Both the position numbers and the translations under genes were made by a program. Below the pieces are notes generated by a model. It was given only the letters and a program-made list of their open reading frames with translations, searched no databases and was not told the origin of the DNA. Shown here in pieces: positions 11,805 through 22,749 of a DNA stretch of 64,000 nt; position 1 is the stretch's first letter; each line of letters starts with the position of its first letter. This DNA is from Coptis chinensis (lineage: Eukaryota > Streptophyta > Magnoliopsida > Ranunculales > Ranunculaceae). The DNA lies in contig CM027382.1 in NCBI GenBank assembly GCA_015680905.1, forward strand, positions 20,433,501 through 20,497,500, read 5' to 3'.

Positions 11805-12095
11805 CCCGCTCGATTCTTTCTCTCCTCCATTCAGTCTTTCATTTTCTTCCCAGTTGCTCTCCCTCTCTCTCTGCTCTTCCCCCTGGTTAACTACTCCGGT
11901 CACGCGCGCGGTTGTCCTTCCTGTTTTCTTTTGCTGAGGGTTTTGTTCCTGCTGCTCCCCCCTTCCCTCAGGTTGGTCCCTTTTCCTCTTTAATCCATTT
12001 ATTGCTATATTGCGTGTTTCTCTCTTGAGTTTGAGACTGTTCGGTTTCTCCTCTCTCCAACCTGTCTTGACTGTGTGACTTCTTCCCTGACCTCG

Positions 12096-14264
12096 ATGTC
12101 GGCTTCCAGATCCGACACCTCATCCTCCTCCCCGTCCCATGGTGTCACCTCCCCCCCCGACCAGATCGGGGCTCCTTCCACCTCTGGGCACCCCCCGCCC
12201 TTCCTCCGCCCGCCCTCCGCAGACCTAATCTCGAAGGCATAAAGGGGCTACGGCATACCCCGACGTCATCTTAGAGCATGTCCCTGCCTTTACCTACTAC
12301 CCCCACTTGGTTCCCTACAAGCCGGGCTGTCTAGTTGCCACGGTAGGGCAGATTGTAGCCGGCCTCCGTTTGCCCCTCACCCGTCTTGACATCGAGGTGT
12401 GCAATCACTTCAACATCCCTCCTTGCCAAGGCATCGGCAATTTCTGGAGGGTTATGTATGTTGCGAACCACTACAACCGGTCCGAAGTCCCCAAAATAAC
12501 AGTCCGCGACATGACTACTCATTTTTACATAAAAAAGAGCACCAAGGATGTCAGCGTGGGATACCACTCTTTCTGCGTTCGACCTAGAAAGTAGCACTTT
12601 ATACTCCGCGTCACCTCCTCGGACAAGTTGTGGCACCATTACCCTCTTTACATCTCTGGGAACTTCCTCTCCGTGGATCTTCCTCCCGACTTGAACCTTA
12701 ATCACCTGGCTTTTCTCCCCAGCGGTGAGTCGGCCTCTCTACTAATTCCCTCGGTGTAGGTCTTTTGTTCCCCCTTCTGACTTGACCGTTTTCTTTTACA
12801 GGTTGGCGTCCGAACTCGAAGTCGCAGCCCTACGATAATTTCTTTTCCACCACCTTTTGGAAGATTCGCAACCTGGGACAGGCACAATCCGCGGTACTAG
12901 GGATTGATCCTGTCACTGCCACTCCCCTCCTTTCCGATCCTCAACTGAAGCTTATTGGAAAATATTGTTTCCCTTTTTATCGCCCCCCACCGCCCAAAGA
13001 GAGAAAGCCTCGGGATACACCCCCTCCCAAGAAGAAGCGCCACCCCAAGAAAGCTTCCCCCCGCCACAGACCAGTCTGCTGTCCCCCACCTTCATCCTCC
13101 GCTTCTCCACCTCATTCCGTTGACCCTCACCCTTACCGGTCCTTGACCACTTGGGAAGACCAATACTCTTCTCCTCATTCGCTCTCCACAACTTCTCCCC
13201 ATCCCGACATGGGCGCCCACAAGCGTAAGCTCTTCGACAGCGACTCAGATGATGAGGAGGTCTCCGTTGTTGTCCCTACAACTGCGGCTCAATCCTCTCC
13301 TCCCCCGGCGTCTAAACGTCCGCGGACTTCTGCGTCTGAAGAGGACCCCGCCCATCAGTCCACCGACCACCCTGCTGCTCCCTCTCGTGCCGAGCAGCGG
13401 CCTGGGAAGGAGGTGGCCCCCCGCTCCGAAAGAGGGGGCACTGAGCCCATTCCTACTTTCTGCCCCACCTTCAAGGTTCAAACCGCTACTCTCAACATCC
13501 GCGATTCGCTGACGGGCCTCATCTTCCTACGGGCCTCATCTTCCTAGAGACATAGCATATGCTGACGGGGGAACGTTTGACTCTCACCGGACCTCCTTTT
13601 ACACTGGTTAGGAGAAGGTACTCTCTCCTTCATACTGGGTGTCTTTCCCTTCCTCCCTATGAATACTCTAACTACAGATTACTTCTTTTCAGATGAGCTT
13701 GGACATCTCTTATATGATCCGAGGCCTTTTTGGTGCAAGGGCCAGGATCGACCAGTTGGATGGTGACGTTGCCCGCCTGGAGCAAAAGAACGCGGCCGCG
13801 GACTTAGAGAAGCTTAGACCGCACGGGGAAGGCGAAGATCTTCGCCGAGGCCCCACCTCGCTTACATGGATAAGGTTAATGACCACCTGAGTAATCAGCG
13901 GGAAACCCTCCTAGCTCAGCATACCACCGCTCTGGCCTCCCTCTCTGAGAAGCACCAGGCTGAAATGACGGCCCTCCATAAGCAGCACAACACCGACATG
14001 GACGAGCTCCAGGATCACTTCCGTGCCCAGGCAGACAAGAGAGTGGCCAAGAAGATCAAGGAGGAGCATGAGCGGCTTATCAAAGAAGGACGGCTTATTC
14101 CTAAAGCCCCGGCCGCTGCCCCCCCTTCCGAGGTTGCTGTACCACCTCCGGCATCTGCTCCCGTGGTCGATGAGGCCGCTGTCTTAGTGGCCGGGGTGAT
14201 AGACGCTGCTGCGGATGCCGTCATCGAGGAAGCCGCCGAGTCAATGATCCATGAAAATACTTAA
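12096..14264 (+). pseudogene. Spliced antisense extra gene of the Tat element (decayed)
   Basis: Encoded on the strand opposite gag-pol, between integrase and the 3' LTR. Exon 1 (12096-12724) has a Ser/Pro-rich start, then a globular part with LVPYKPGCLVATVGQIV, LRLPLTRLDIEVCNHFNI, GIGNFWRVMYV and SGNFLSVDLPPDLN. This resembles the 'putative gypsy type transposon' domain (PF04195-like). The GT donor at 12725 and the AG acceptor at 12800-12801 keep the frame (PSG-WRPN). Exon 2 (12802-13617) has a Pro/Lys-rich, nuclear-localisation-like stretch and an acidic DSDSDDEE segment. A second intron (13618-13692) leads to exon 3, a coiled coil (DHLSNQRETLLAQHTTALA onwards) with an Ala/Pro-rich tail. 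Defects: a stop and a 1-base frame change near 12240, a stop after VRPRK at 12592-12594, a 17-bp tandem duplication near 13513-13546, and a frame change near 13870. Function unknown; extra ORFs of this kind are known in Tat-type elements. Confidence 0.72.
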
Positions 14265-14845
14265 GTGTGTTTTGCTTGAAATGGCCTGTTTTGTGCCCTG
14301 GCCAGGCTTCTTTTGTTGCAATTTGTAGTACTTCCGATACATTTCGTTTCATTTTTACTCCTCTGGTTGAGGATAACTGATTGTGGTATTTATCTTATAT
14401 TTTGTCTTTGTGAATTCCAAGTGCTCTTGTCGGTACCCGATACCTGCGTGACTTTAGCAATAGTGAACCTCTATCATCGTCTTTGCCTGTTTGGTCGGGA
14501 GCACTCGCTCCATCTGCCCCATGTTAAGGTCGGGGCCCCGCCCTTCCTCTTTACACATGTCGGACCCCTTGTCCGCGGCGAGAGGAAGCCTCTTCGCTTC
14601 CTCTTGCCGGCATCTCATATCTTGTCCGGGGCGACTCCTCTCGCCCGAGATCCTCGCGACCGGCCGTGGACAACTCTTTTTGCCCGGACCGAAGTTTTAG
14701 ACCTCTCGTCCTCGGAAGGCTCCCCCCTCCCATTCCCTTTACTCTGAAGGCAGTAAAAATTCATGCGACATTACTCATCTCAAAAGTGCTAAGGTTTTAT
14801 ATATGTACAACTAGCTCATGCAGTTTACAGCCACTCCCATTACAT
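14265..14845. other. Spacer between antisense gene and integrase end
   Basis: No coding signal on either strand. It would hold the 3' end of the antisense transcript and the non-coding sequence after pol. Confidence 0.5.
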
Positions 14846-15908
14846 TTACTCATGAAATTTTTTTAGCAGCCTTACATTCCACGGTTTTTCAACCGTTTTC
14901 CCTTCCAAGGTCCGCAACCTGTAGGTGCCCGATCCTCCCACCTCAACCACCACATAAGGCCCCTCCCATGTTGGACCCAGCTTTCCCTCGCTCACTTTCT
15001 TGGTGTTGGGGGTCACCCGCCGAAGTACCTTGTCTCCCACCTTAAAGCTCCTTAGCTTCACCTTCTTGTTATCGCCGCTGAGGCTCGCGATGGTACTCTT
15101 CTAGTCCGATCGTGGCGGTGTCTCTTCTTTCTTCAGCTAGATTCATATCTCTGGCCATGATGCCCCAGTTTGATCCATCCTCGACGGCTAAGGTTCTAGT
15201 GGTCGCTGCCACCAGTTCTGTTGGTATCACGGCCTCCACACCATATGCTAACAAAAAAGGGGTCTCCATTGTAGTGGTCCGCGGAGTTGTCCGATATGCC
15301 CATAGTACATGATTGAGCTCGTCGGCCCAGGACCCCTTCTTGCTCTCCAGTTTTCTCTTGAGATTGTTTAGTATGGTCTTGTTGGAGGATTCCGCCTGCC
15401 CATTGCCCTCGGGGTTGTACGGGGCCAAGAATCCCTGCTTCACATGATAAGCCTGCAGAAAGCTCTTAACTCTTGATCCCGTGAACTGCATTCCATTATC
15501 TACAATGATAGCATACGGCAACCCGAAACGGCAAATAATATTCTCCCACAAGAACTTGATTACTTGGACCTCCTTTACCAATTGCAGAGGCACGGCCTCG
15601 ATCCACTTTGTAAAGTAGTCCGTCGCGACCAACAGAAACCTCCTCTTACCTCTGGTGGCCGTTGGCAGCGGCCCCACTATGTCGAGGGCCCACATTGCAA
15701 ATGGCCATGGGCTAGATACACAGTGCAACGGCTCTGCTGGGGCCCATATCAGTTGAGAGAATCTTTGACATTTCTCACACTTTCTGGCGAATTCCACAGC
15801 GTCTCTTTTCATGTGCGGCCAAAAGTAACCTTGTGTTAACAACCTGTGTACCGTTGTCCGGCCCACTGAATGGCTCCCGCAGTCTCCTTCGTGCAGCTCA
15901 CTGAGCAC
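14846..15908 (-). pseudogene. Integrase of the Tat element
   Basis: It would insert the cDNA into host DNA. From 15908 the minus strand shows the zinc-binding HHCC region ending CEKCQRF. The catalytic core follows, with its first acidic residue in ALDIVGPLP, the second in VDNGMQFTG and the glutamate in GNGQAESSNKTI, so the DD-E triad is kept. Next come WADELNHVLWAYRTTPRTTT and the GVEAVIPTEL box. After a frame break near 15065 the C-terminal domain (15061-14846) has FKVGDKVLRR, GKLGPTWEGPYVVVEV and YRLRTLEG. The frame break is the only major defect seen here. Upstream is the linker from the second RNase H; downstream is non-coding spacer. Confidence 0.9.
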
Positions 15909-15937
15909 CTCTTAAGCCAGCTTCGGCCCCAAACATT

Positions 15938-16809
15938 TCAACAAAGGCCCGTTAAAGTTCCTTCGATATAATTCTCCTCGAATCGATTATTGTATCTCGG
16001 GGCGCTTTGCTCCAATCTCCGCCTTTCTCTAGGGTCGGTCACATCAACCCCTTCCAAGAACTGCTTGGAAGGTCCCATCCATCCATCATCTCCCTCCGCC
16101 GTGATCATTACCTCTAATCTTTCCTCGGTACTCGGTCTGCTCAATTTCCTTATCTCGATTGTCCTTTCTTCAAACCCTGGAATGGCGGCGGCCACGTAGG
16201 CCAGAGCATCGGCGTGGCGGTTCTCCCCACGTTCAGATGGATGAATCGGATTTGGTCGAACTTCGAGGCCCAAGCCCGCAGGACTCCCAAATACCTTGCC
16301 ATTCTAAGACATCTAGCCGCGAACCCTCCATTCGCCTGGCATACCACCAAATTGGAGTCGGAGTATACAGTGAGTTCCTTCACGCCCAGGTCTACTGCCA
16401 TTCTCATGCCCGCGATCACAGCTTCATATTCCGCCTCGTTATTTGATGCTGCGAAGCCCAATTTCATCGTCTGCTCTAACCTATTGTTCTCCGGAGTGAC
16501 CAGTACCACGCCTATTCCGCTGCCTGCATCCGTTGCCGATCCATCGGCAAACACCCTCCAACCGTTCCGTACATCCCATGGGTTCAGACAATCCAGTTCC
16601 TCCTCTCTCTCGGGCTCCAAAACCATCTCCTCCCCCCAGGTAGGATCCTTTGCAAGGAACTCCGCCAAGAATTCCGCCACTACCTGAGCCTTCTCCGCCA
16701 TCCTAACTTGATACTGAATCTCATATGAACTAAGCATCACGGCCCATTTCAGCATTTTCCCTGATTTTTCAGCCCTCAGAGCCTGCTTGAGGGGCAAGTT
16801 GGTTACCAC
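15938..16809 (-). pseudogene. Second (archaeal-type) RNase H and linker of the Tat element
   Basis: After the end of the RT-associated RNase H (KWAVMLSSYEIQYQVR) comes a second RNase H with GWRVFADGSATDAGSGIGVV, the glutamate in ASNNEAEYEAVIAGMRMA and the aspartate in LTVYSDSNLVVCQ. This is the extra domain that marks Tat-type gypsy elements. A frame change near 16165 splits the last motif (HADALA appears in the next frame, 16273-15938). The linker with WMGPSKQFLEG, which leads to the integrase zinc finger, follows. The domain would help remove the RNA template during reverse transcription, or release the connection between RT and integrase; its exact role is inferred from the family. Confidence 0.85.
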
Positions 16810-18146
16810 AATTACTGCGTGGGCTTCGAAATAGGGCTTCAGCTTCAGGGCCAGAGAACACCAAGGCCGTATGTGCTTCTACTCGACCGCTGGTCTCCGC
16901 GTCTAATAAGGTCTTGCTCTGGAAGTACACTAGTATTTCTACTTTATCCACTACCCGGACGAGGACCGAGCTGATCGCATAATCTGTGACACCCAGGTAC
17001 AAAAATAATTTTTCTCCCACTTCGGGCCGCGACAACAACGGTGTTTCCTCTAGATACCTCTTATGCCCCTGGAATGCATCTTCGCACTCCACTGTCCATT
17101 TGAAATCCGTGGTGTTCCTCAACAGTCGATACAGCGGCCTACATTTGTCGGATGACTTTGAGATGAATTTGTTGAGAGCCGCGATTCTACCTGCCAACCG
17201 CTGCACCTCCTTCACTATCTGTGGTGACGGCATCTCCACCAGCGATCTTATCTGTTCGGGGTTTGCCTCTATTCCCCGCTGTGTCACAATGTACCCCAGA
17301 AATTTCCCTGTGGTGACTCCAAATGTGCATTTCTCCGGGTTGAGTTTCAAATTGTGGACCCGCAGTATCTGGAACGTCTCCTTCAACCCCTCCAGGTGCT
17401 CTAGTTCTGACATGCTTTTCTCCACCATATCATTGATGTATATCTCGATGCCCCTTCGGATCTTGCCCTCAAACATTTTCTCTCCCAACCGCTGGAACGT
17501 AGCCCCTGCATTCTTCAACCCAAATGGCATCCTCGTATAGCAGTATGTGCCTCCTTCCACCACGAATGAGGTCTTCTCCTGATCAGGTCCATACATCGCA
17601 ACCTGGTTGTACCCCATGGACGCATCCATAAATGAGAATATGCTGAATCCCGCCGTCCTGTCTACCAATTCGTCCACTCGCGGCATAGGATAACTGTCCT
17701 TCGGACACTCCAGGTTTACGTCCGTGAAGTCAACACACATTCGCACCTTCCCATTTTTCTTTGGAACCGCGACTATATTGGATAGCCACTCCGTGAATTC
17801 CACCTCTCTTATGATCCCTAGCACTCTTTAGCCTGGCAACCTCTTCCCGGATTCCTTCCGCGTATTTAGTTCTCATTCCCCTCATCTTCTGTCTCACTGG
17901 CTTCGCGTCCTCCCTCATATGTAGGCGATGACATGCGAATCCCGGATCCAAGCCTGTAACATCCTCTATCCCCCAGGCGAATACGTCCTTGTTCTCCACC
18001 AAACATTGCACCAACTTATCTTTCCATTCGCTCGTCAGCCTCGATCCAATCAACGTCAACTTCTCCTCTCCGCCCTCTCCCAGGTTCACTATTTTTGTTT
18101 CATCTAAAGTCTTTGGAACCATCGCGGCCTCTTCCGCCCCTTCCAC
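16769..18146 (-). pseudogene. Reverse transcriptase and RNase H of the Tat element
   Basis: Copies the element RNA into DNA. The first part (18146-17830) has VENKDVFAWGIEDVTGLDP and the RQKMRGM segment that precedes RT. After a frame break near 17825 the RT palm follows: EWLSNIVAVPKKNGKVRMCVD, the first catalytic aspartate in FSFMDASMGYNQ, and MPFGLKNAGATFQR. The box that is normally YVDD or YIDD reads YINDM, so one catalytic aspartate is replaced by asparagine. The connection and RNase H part (KPLYRLL-like, EDAFQGHKRYLEETPLLSRP, FLYLGVTDYAISSVLVR) continues to about 16800. There the C-terminal part shifts frame. The active-site change and frame breaks make it inactive. Confidence 0.9.
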
Positions 18147-18164
18147 GGCCCCGCACTGTAATTG

Positions 18165-19292
18165 CTATGCCGACCTCTTCCTAGGGTTCACCGGTCCACA
18201 TCCCGGCTCGCGGGACATCCTCTTAATTGTGTTATGGTGACTGTTCTTGGAGGCCACCTGATCTCCGCGGACCTCGTATGTTCCCGTAGGGGTAGGGAAG
18301 CGTATGACTTGATAATAGGTCGAGGGTACCGCTCTCATCTCATGTATCCATCTCCTCCCCAGGATCGCGTTGTATTGGGAATGGGAGTCGACCACCATAA
18401 ATCTCGAGAACACCGTCACCGGACCTGTTGTTACCGGCAGCAAAAGTTCACCCATAGGCTCCGTGACGCTCCCATTGAACCCATACAAACTGGTCCGCGG
18501 GGGTCTTAGCTGCCCCGGGTTTATCCCCATCTCCTCAAGAGCTCCCTTGAACAACAAATCCACGGCGCTGCCACAGTCAATCAGGACTCTTTTGACCACA
18601 TAATTACCCATTGCTACCGTGATGACTAGCGCATCTTCATGTGGAGTATCCACGGTTCGGAGATCTGCACTGGAGAATGCAATCCTCTCTTCCCCGCTCG
18701 TTAGCTCCGTGCCGTATCTCTGCCCTCGGTGGGACTCATTGACTTGTTGAATGCTCGCGGTCCTCCTGACCTTATCCCGGTGGGCATTGTGACTCAGTGC
18801 TTCCCCACTGAAGATAACGTTTATGGTTCCCAATATTCTTCCTGCGTTGGGCACCGGCTCCCTATTTTGTGGTTCCGCTACGAACTCCCTCATCACTCCC
18901 TTCTCAACTAATCTCTGAACCAACCATTTTAAGGCATAGCAATCGTTTGTTCCATGATTGTGCACCTGGTGATATTCGCAGTATGGCTTGTTAGGCATTT
19001 CGGCAGGAAATGTTCGCGGCCCTTCATATCCCGGCACGTTTTTTATCAACGGCAGTATCTCGCTCAACGGTCTCGCCAAGGGCACTTGTTCCACCTCGCG
19101 GTATGGATTTTTCTCCTCTCGCTCCTCCCGACGCCATTTCTCTTCCCTCCCCGGCCGTGATGATGACGCGGTACCCTCTCCCCCACCTCCGTCTTCTCCT
19201 CTCCGTCTTTTCAAGGCTCCCTTCCTTTTTCTACGGCTGTAGAATCGCCTTGGCTCCCCTCTTTGAGTCCTTCGCATAGATAGTGTCCTCAT
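18165..19292 (-). pseudogene. Gag C-terminus and aspartic protease of the Tat element
   Basis: The N-terminal part is basic and Glu-rich (KRRRGEDGGGGEG). It is followed by PLARPLSEILPLIKNVPGYEG and YCEYHQVHNHGTNDCYAL, the Cys/His stretch typical of gypsy Gag C-termini. The protease lies towards the low-coordinate end: DALVITVAMGNYVVKRVLID is followed by CGSAVDLLFKGAL, where the usual active-site D-(S/T)-G reads DCG. The flap and the IILGR-like NAILGRRWI motif follow. The protease would cut the Gag-Pol polyprotein. The frame change to upstream Gag lies near 19250. Confidence 0.85.
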
Positions 19293-20201
19293 TATCGATA
19301 TACTTCTCTACCCGCGGATATAGCTCGTGCAATGTTGCAATCTCATTCTTCGCCACAGACTGATGTACCGCCGTCCCTGGTCGCAGCCCCCTCTCGAATG
19401 CTATTACCGCCGTCCTCTCATCCAAATTTTCCACTTTGTCTGACATTGAAGCGACATAGATACTCCCTGACTGATTCGGCGGACCTTTGTCTGACATTAA
19501 ATAAGGCCGCGATGTCTACCACCCTCCTCTTCTGATGTATAAAGTGATCAACAAATACTTGCTCCAACTCTTGGAAATTGGTTATGCTCCTTGACGGCAA
19601 CCGATAGTACCAGTCGGAAGCCCCCCCCCTTTAAGACTGGCCGGGAACATCATACACCGCAGACCATCGTACCTCGCCTCTTGCCAGAGAGGCATCTGTT
19701 GCCGAAAGTGATGGATGTGATCTGTCGGGTCTCCCGTTCCATTGTATCTCTCGAATCTTGGCTGATTGAAGCGTTTTGGCACCTCAGAAGTCCATATCGC
19801 ATCTGCCGGTCATGGTTCGCGGTTGATCCACCACCACGATTGGCCGCCCATTTGAACTTTCGTTTGCAGAAGATTCGCCTCCCGGTCGTTGTTTATCATT
19901 TGTTGGACTTGCTCCATCGTTAATCCTGTCACCGGGTTGTCCACCAGAGTCGGTCCCTGTTCCTCCTCCCTTCCGCCTTTTCGTTCTCCGATTCCTCCCC
20001 GGACTCCTCCTTACTCCTCTCTTTTTCTCTTCTCAGCTCCTCATTTTCTTCCCTCAGCCTTTCAATCTCTTTCCGCATAAGCCGAGCTTCTTCTTCTCCC
20101 CTTCCCTCCCCTCGCTCTTCCCCTTCCTCCACCGCCACTTCTGGCATTTGTTCTAGGACTCTTACCTTCCGAGGTCTACCCGCCGCCTTCTTTGGTGCCA
20201 T
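19231..20201 (-). pseudogene. Gag N-terminal and central region of the Tat element
   Basis: The first ATG (20201) opens MAPKKAAGRPRKVRV, then an acidic, Arg-rich coiled coil (to about 19930). The structural core appears in shifted pieces: FERYNGTGDPTDHIHHFRQ with MPLWQEARYDGLRCMMFP (19770-19630), then FQELEQVFVDHFIHQKRR, RQRSAESVREYLCRF (19570-19430), then ERGLRPGTAVHQSV and LHELYPRVEKYI (19400-19290). These are the retrotransposon gag domain (PF03732-type) segments. A nine-base C run near 19620-19628 coincides with one frame change, and there are others near 19925, 19500 and 19250. Gag would form the virus-like particle. Confidence 0.85.
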
Positions 20202-20209
20202 TTCCACGT

Positions 20210-20227
20210 TCCCCACAGACGGCGCCA
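20210..20227 (-). other. Primer-binding site of the Tat element (tRNA-Asp type)
   Basis: Two bases inside the 5' LTR the minus strand reads TGGCGCCGTCTGTGGGG. The first nine bases, TGGCGCCGT, match the complement of the 3' end of plant tRNA-Asp, the primer used by many Tat/Athila elements. Confidence 0.75.
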
Positions 20228-20229
20228 AA

Positions 20230-20559
20230 TGTTACAACCCACACCTTGTTACTGTCACTATTCACTAAATCTTAAAGCACTATTCCCCCTCTCTTCTCTG
20301 ATGGCCGCTCTCCCCCTCTTCTTCTGTTTTCTCTCCTCCCTCTTTCCTCTCTTCCTCTTTCTTTTTATACCGGTTTCTTACTCCATCCAGGCCCTCCACC
20401 TATCCCACCATCTCGCGGTCTCCTTCTCTCTGCGTGTAGGGTTTCCGTCTTTCATGACCATGTGACTTAGCTCGATCCAAGATGCGCATGGCTCGATACC
20501 TTTCGTCGACTCGGGCGCATCCTCCCTTTGATACTTCGGGCCCCCATACTACCACTACA
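20230..20559 (-). repeat. 5' LTR of the Tat element
   Basis: 330 bp with TG...CA ends. On the minus strand a TATAAAAAG box lies at 20369-20361, about 190 bp from the LTR start, as the promoter of the element. Confidence 0.92.
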
Positions 20560-20564
20560 GGATG

Positions 20565-21111
20565 GACATCAATTTAAAAGATTTATGAAACTTCGTCAGG
20601 TCAAAAACCAAAATTTCTTTTGCAATATTCTTAGTAGTTTTCCAAAAACTTTATGTATAGGACGGGTTGATGCTTGTGGCCAGTAGTCATTACTCATTAG
20701 TCTTGAGCCAACTCCCCGATCATGTTTTGGCATAGAAGGAATGGGAGTTCTACTTGACCATGTCTTATTTTTTTGATAAGTCTGTTTTAAATGAGATTAG
20801 TAATTCCAGTATTATCATCCAAAAGTTTTACTAATTTTATTAATTTCACCCTTTCACCCAAATATTACATATCTTGCTTTGAGTAATACTAAATTTTGGA
20901 TAAATGTATTAGTTCTACCTAATGCAAATTTGTAGGATTTTATGTACTCTCTCTTGTAGAATGAGCATCTACCCCGTCCACTCTCTATTGTCCAAACTCA
21001 TGATTACGTTATAATAAATAGAAAAATCAAAATTTTCTATGAGGTGATTTCAAGATCTCTTTTGCTTTTGATATCTATATGACTTTTGTTTACTTAGTCA
21101 ATTCTTCGATC
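20565..21111. other. AT-rich spacer, nothing recognised
   Basis: Continuation of the sequence left of the Tat element once the duplication is removed. No gene or repeat identified. Confidence 0.5.
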
Positions 21112-21675
21112 TGGTAGACAAATTCTAAATATCAACTACAACCTAGTTAACTAACATGCTCAACTCTCTAAACAACTATTAATAACAAATAATAATGTAA
21201 AGAAGTAAAACGCATACTACAACATAAAGATATATCGTGGTTCGGCCAATGGTGCCTACTTCCACAAGAGCTAATCTTTTTATAAAATGGGAAGAAATAT
21301 TACAATCACTCTTTTCTGTCTCTCACCTTACTAGATCACTCCTCTCTCTTTACAGGTTTGTCTCTCTGTAAATGTTATCTCTCAATTTTGATAGCTCTCA
21401 AAATTGGATTTCAATTGTGTTGCTTAGGTTTTCCAAAACCTTATTTTGGGTTTTATACTGCTCTTCCAAATTCGCGGTTACTGTAGTGAATTAAAAACCC
21501 CAAAATAGGCATGGGCGTGGGCGCGCTCTCGACAAGGCCAATATCGAGCGCGTGCACCCTCAAAGTATTGTAAGTTGGGCAAAACCAATCTGAGCACGCG
21601 CGCTCACACTTTTTCACGCAAACTGAACTTCTTTCTCTCTCCTCATGTGAGAGATAACTCCAACAGAACTTTCTA
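21112..21675 (-). repeat. Solo LTR or LTR fragment, copia-like
   Basis: On the minus strand it begins TGTTGGAGTTATCTCTCAC. It contains a GAGCGCGCGTGCTC GC-rich block and later the GTAGGCACCATTGGCCGAA/CCACGATA stretch seen in many plant copia U5 regions. The start matches the LTR-like sequence at 45392 on the plus strand. The far end is uncertain and no target duplication was found. Confidence 0.45.
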
Positions 21676-21885
21676 TTTGAAACCTGCTGTGATGATGAAT
21701 AATATGTGCGGAGTACATAACATAGTTTGATGAAATTTATTGATTGAATAGGAAAATGCAAATGAAAGTAATCACCGATGCACATTATTATCAACTTAGT
21801 TCACATTTACTTATTGTTTTGCAGTCACCAACGTATCATTTGCATTTCTTTTCAATTTTATATATTTTCTTTCCGTGCTAAGAAT

Positions 21886-22730
21886 TAGGGGTGGGAATTT
21901 GGCCCTAATGACCCTAACCCGGTCCTAACCGACCCGACCCTAAGCCCTATAAAGCCCTCACAACTAAAGCCCTCACAGACTTTAGGGCAGGGCCGACCCG
22001 ACCTTAAGGCCTTCTAGGGCAGGGCTAGGGCTAAGGTTCAGAAACATAGGCCGACCCTAATTCAAAATTTCTAACCAAGCCCTAGTTATAGTTTTACATT
22101 TTCACTATAAATACAGGTACCATAATTGTCCAACTCTTTGTTAAATATTTTAAATTAAAATAACATTGTCCTTTCTAATTTATCACTTACATCCAAGGGT
22201 ACTTCCAATAACTTGTCTTATATAACAAAAACTTGTCAACCTATCTAGCAGCCATGAAGAACAATGAGCACTAGCCTAATAAAAAAATAAGACTTTATTC
22301 CTTTGATCATCAAATCAAAGTCTAGAACTTATTATTCTCAATTTATTTTCCCACTTACTTCTTATAAATTATATTTTTATTCACATGCAAGCCAAGTCTA
22401 GAACTAAAGGTTTCCGTCCACACCATTAAAGCGAAATACAGAGCAGACATTTGTAACATAGAAACCAAAAAAACAACCTTTGTCTGAAAAATGACATTTG
22501 TAAAACGAAGAAAATATATAGGCCCGGTCCTAAAACCCGACCCTAAAACCCGGCCTTAAAGCCTTTAAAGAGGGCTTAGGGTAGGATCAAGGATTGAGAT
22601 TTAGAATTGTGACCCGGCCCGATCCGACCCTATGTTGACTTTAGGGCCGGGCCAACCCGGCCTTAATATCTAAAGGGCTTTTAAATGTTTAGGGCCGGGC
22701 TAGCCCGACCCGGCCCATTGCCCACCCCTA
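21886..22730. mobile_element. Non-autonomous hAT element
   Basis: The ends are TAGGGGTGGGAATTTGGCC on the left and GGCCCATTGCCCACCCCTA on the right. They are flanked by the exact 8-bp repeat CTAAGAAT (21878-21885 and 22731-22738). Subterminal GACCCGACCCTAA/GGGCCGGGCC repeats fill both arms. No coding sequence was seen. Confidence 0.88.
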
Positions 22731-22749
22731 CTAAGAATCCTAAGACTTT

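Larger units (their letters stand above)
11232..20559 (-). mobile_element. Complete Tat-lineage Ty3/gypsy LTR retrotransposon
   Basis: A 5-bp target duplication GGATG flanks both sides (11227-11231 and 20560-20564). LTRs begin TGTTACAACCC and end ACTACCACTACA on the plus strand; they are about 330 bp and differ at few sites, so the insertion is fairly young. Reading on the minus strand the order is 5' LTR, primer site, gag, protease, reverse transcriptase, RNase H, a second RNase H, integrase, spacer, a gene on the opposite strand, polypurine tract, 3' LTR. The second RNase H and the extra antisense gene place it in the Tat lineage. Frameshifts in gag and pol and an altered RT active site make it defective. 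Confidence 0.93.

Noticed and set aside
13245-13481. Minus-strand open frame within the antisense gene exon
   Set aside because: Shadow of the plus-strand coding exon; Arg/Gly-rich by reverse reading of Pro/Ser codons.
15112-17540. Plus-strand open frames of 66-184 codons across the Tat pol region
   Set aside because: They are reverse shadows of RT, RNase H and integrase on the minus strand.
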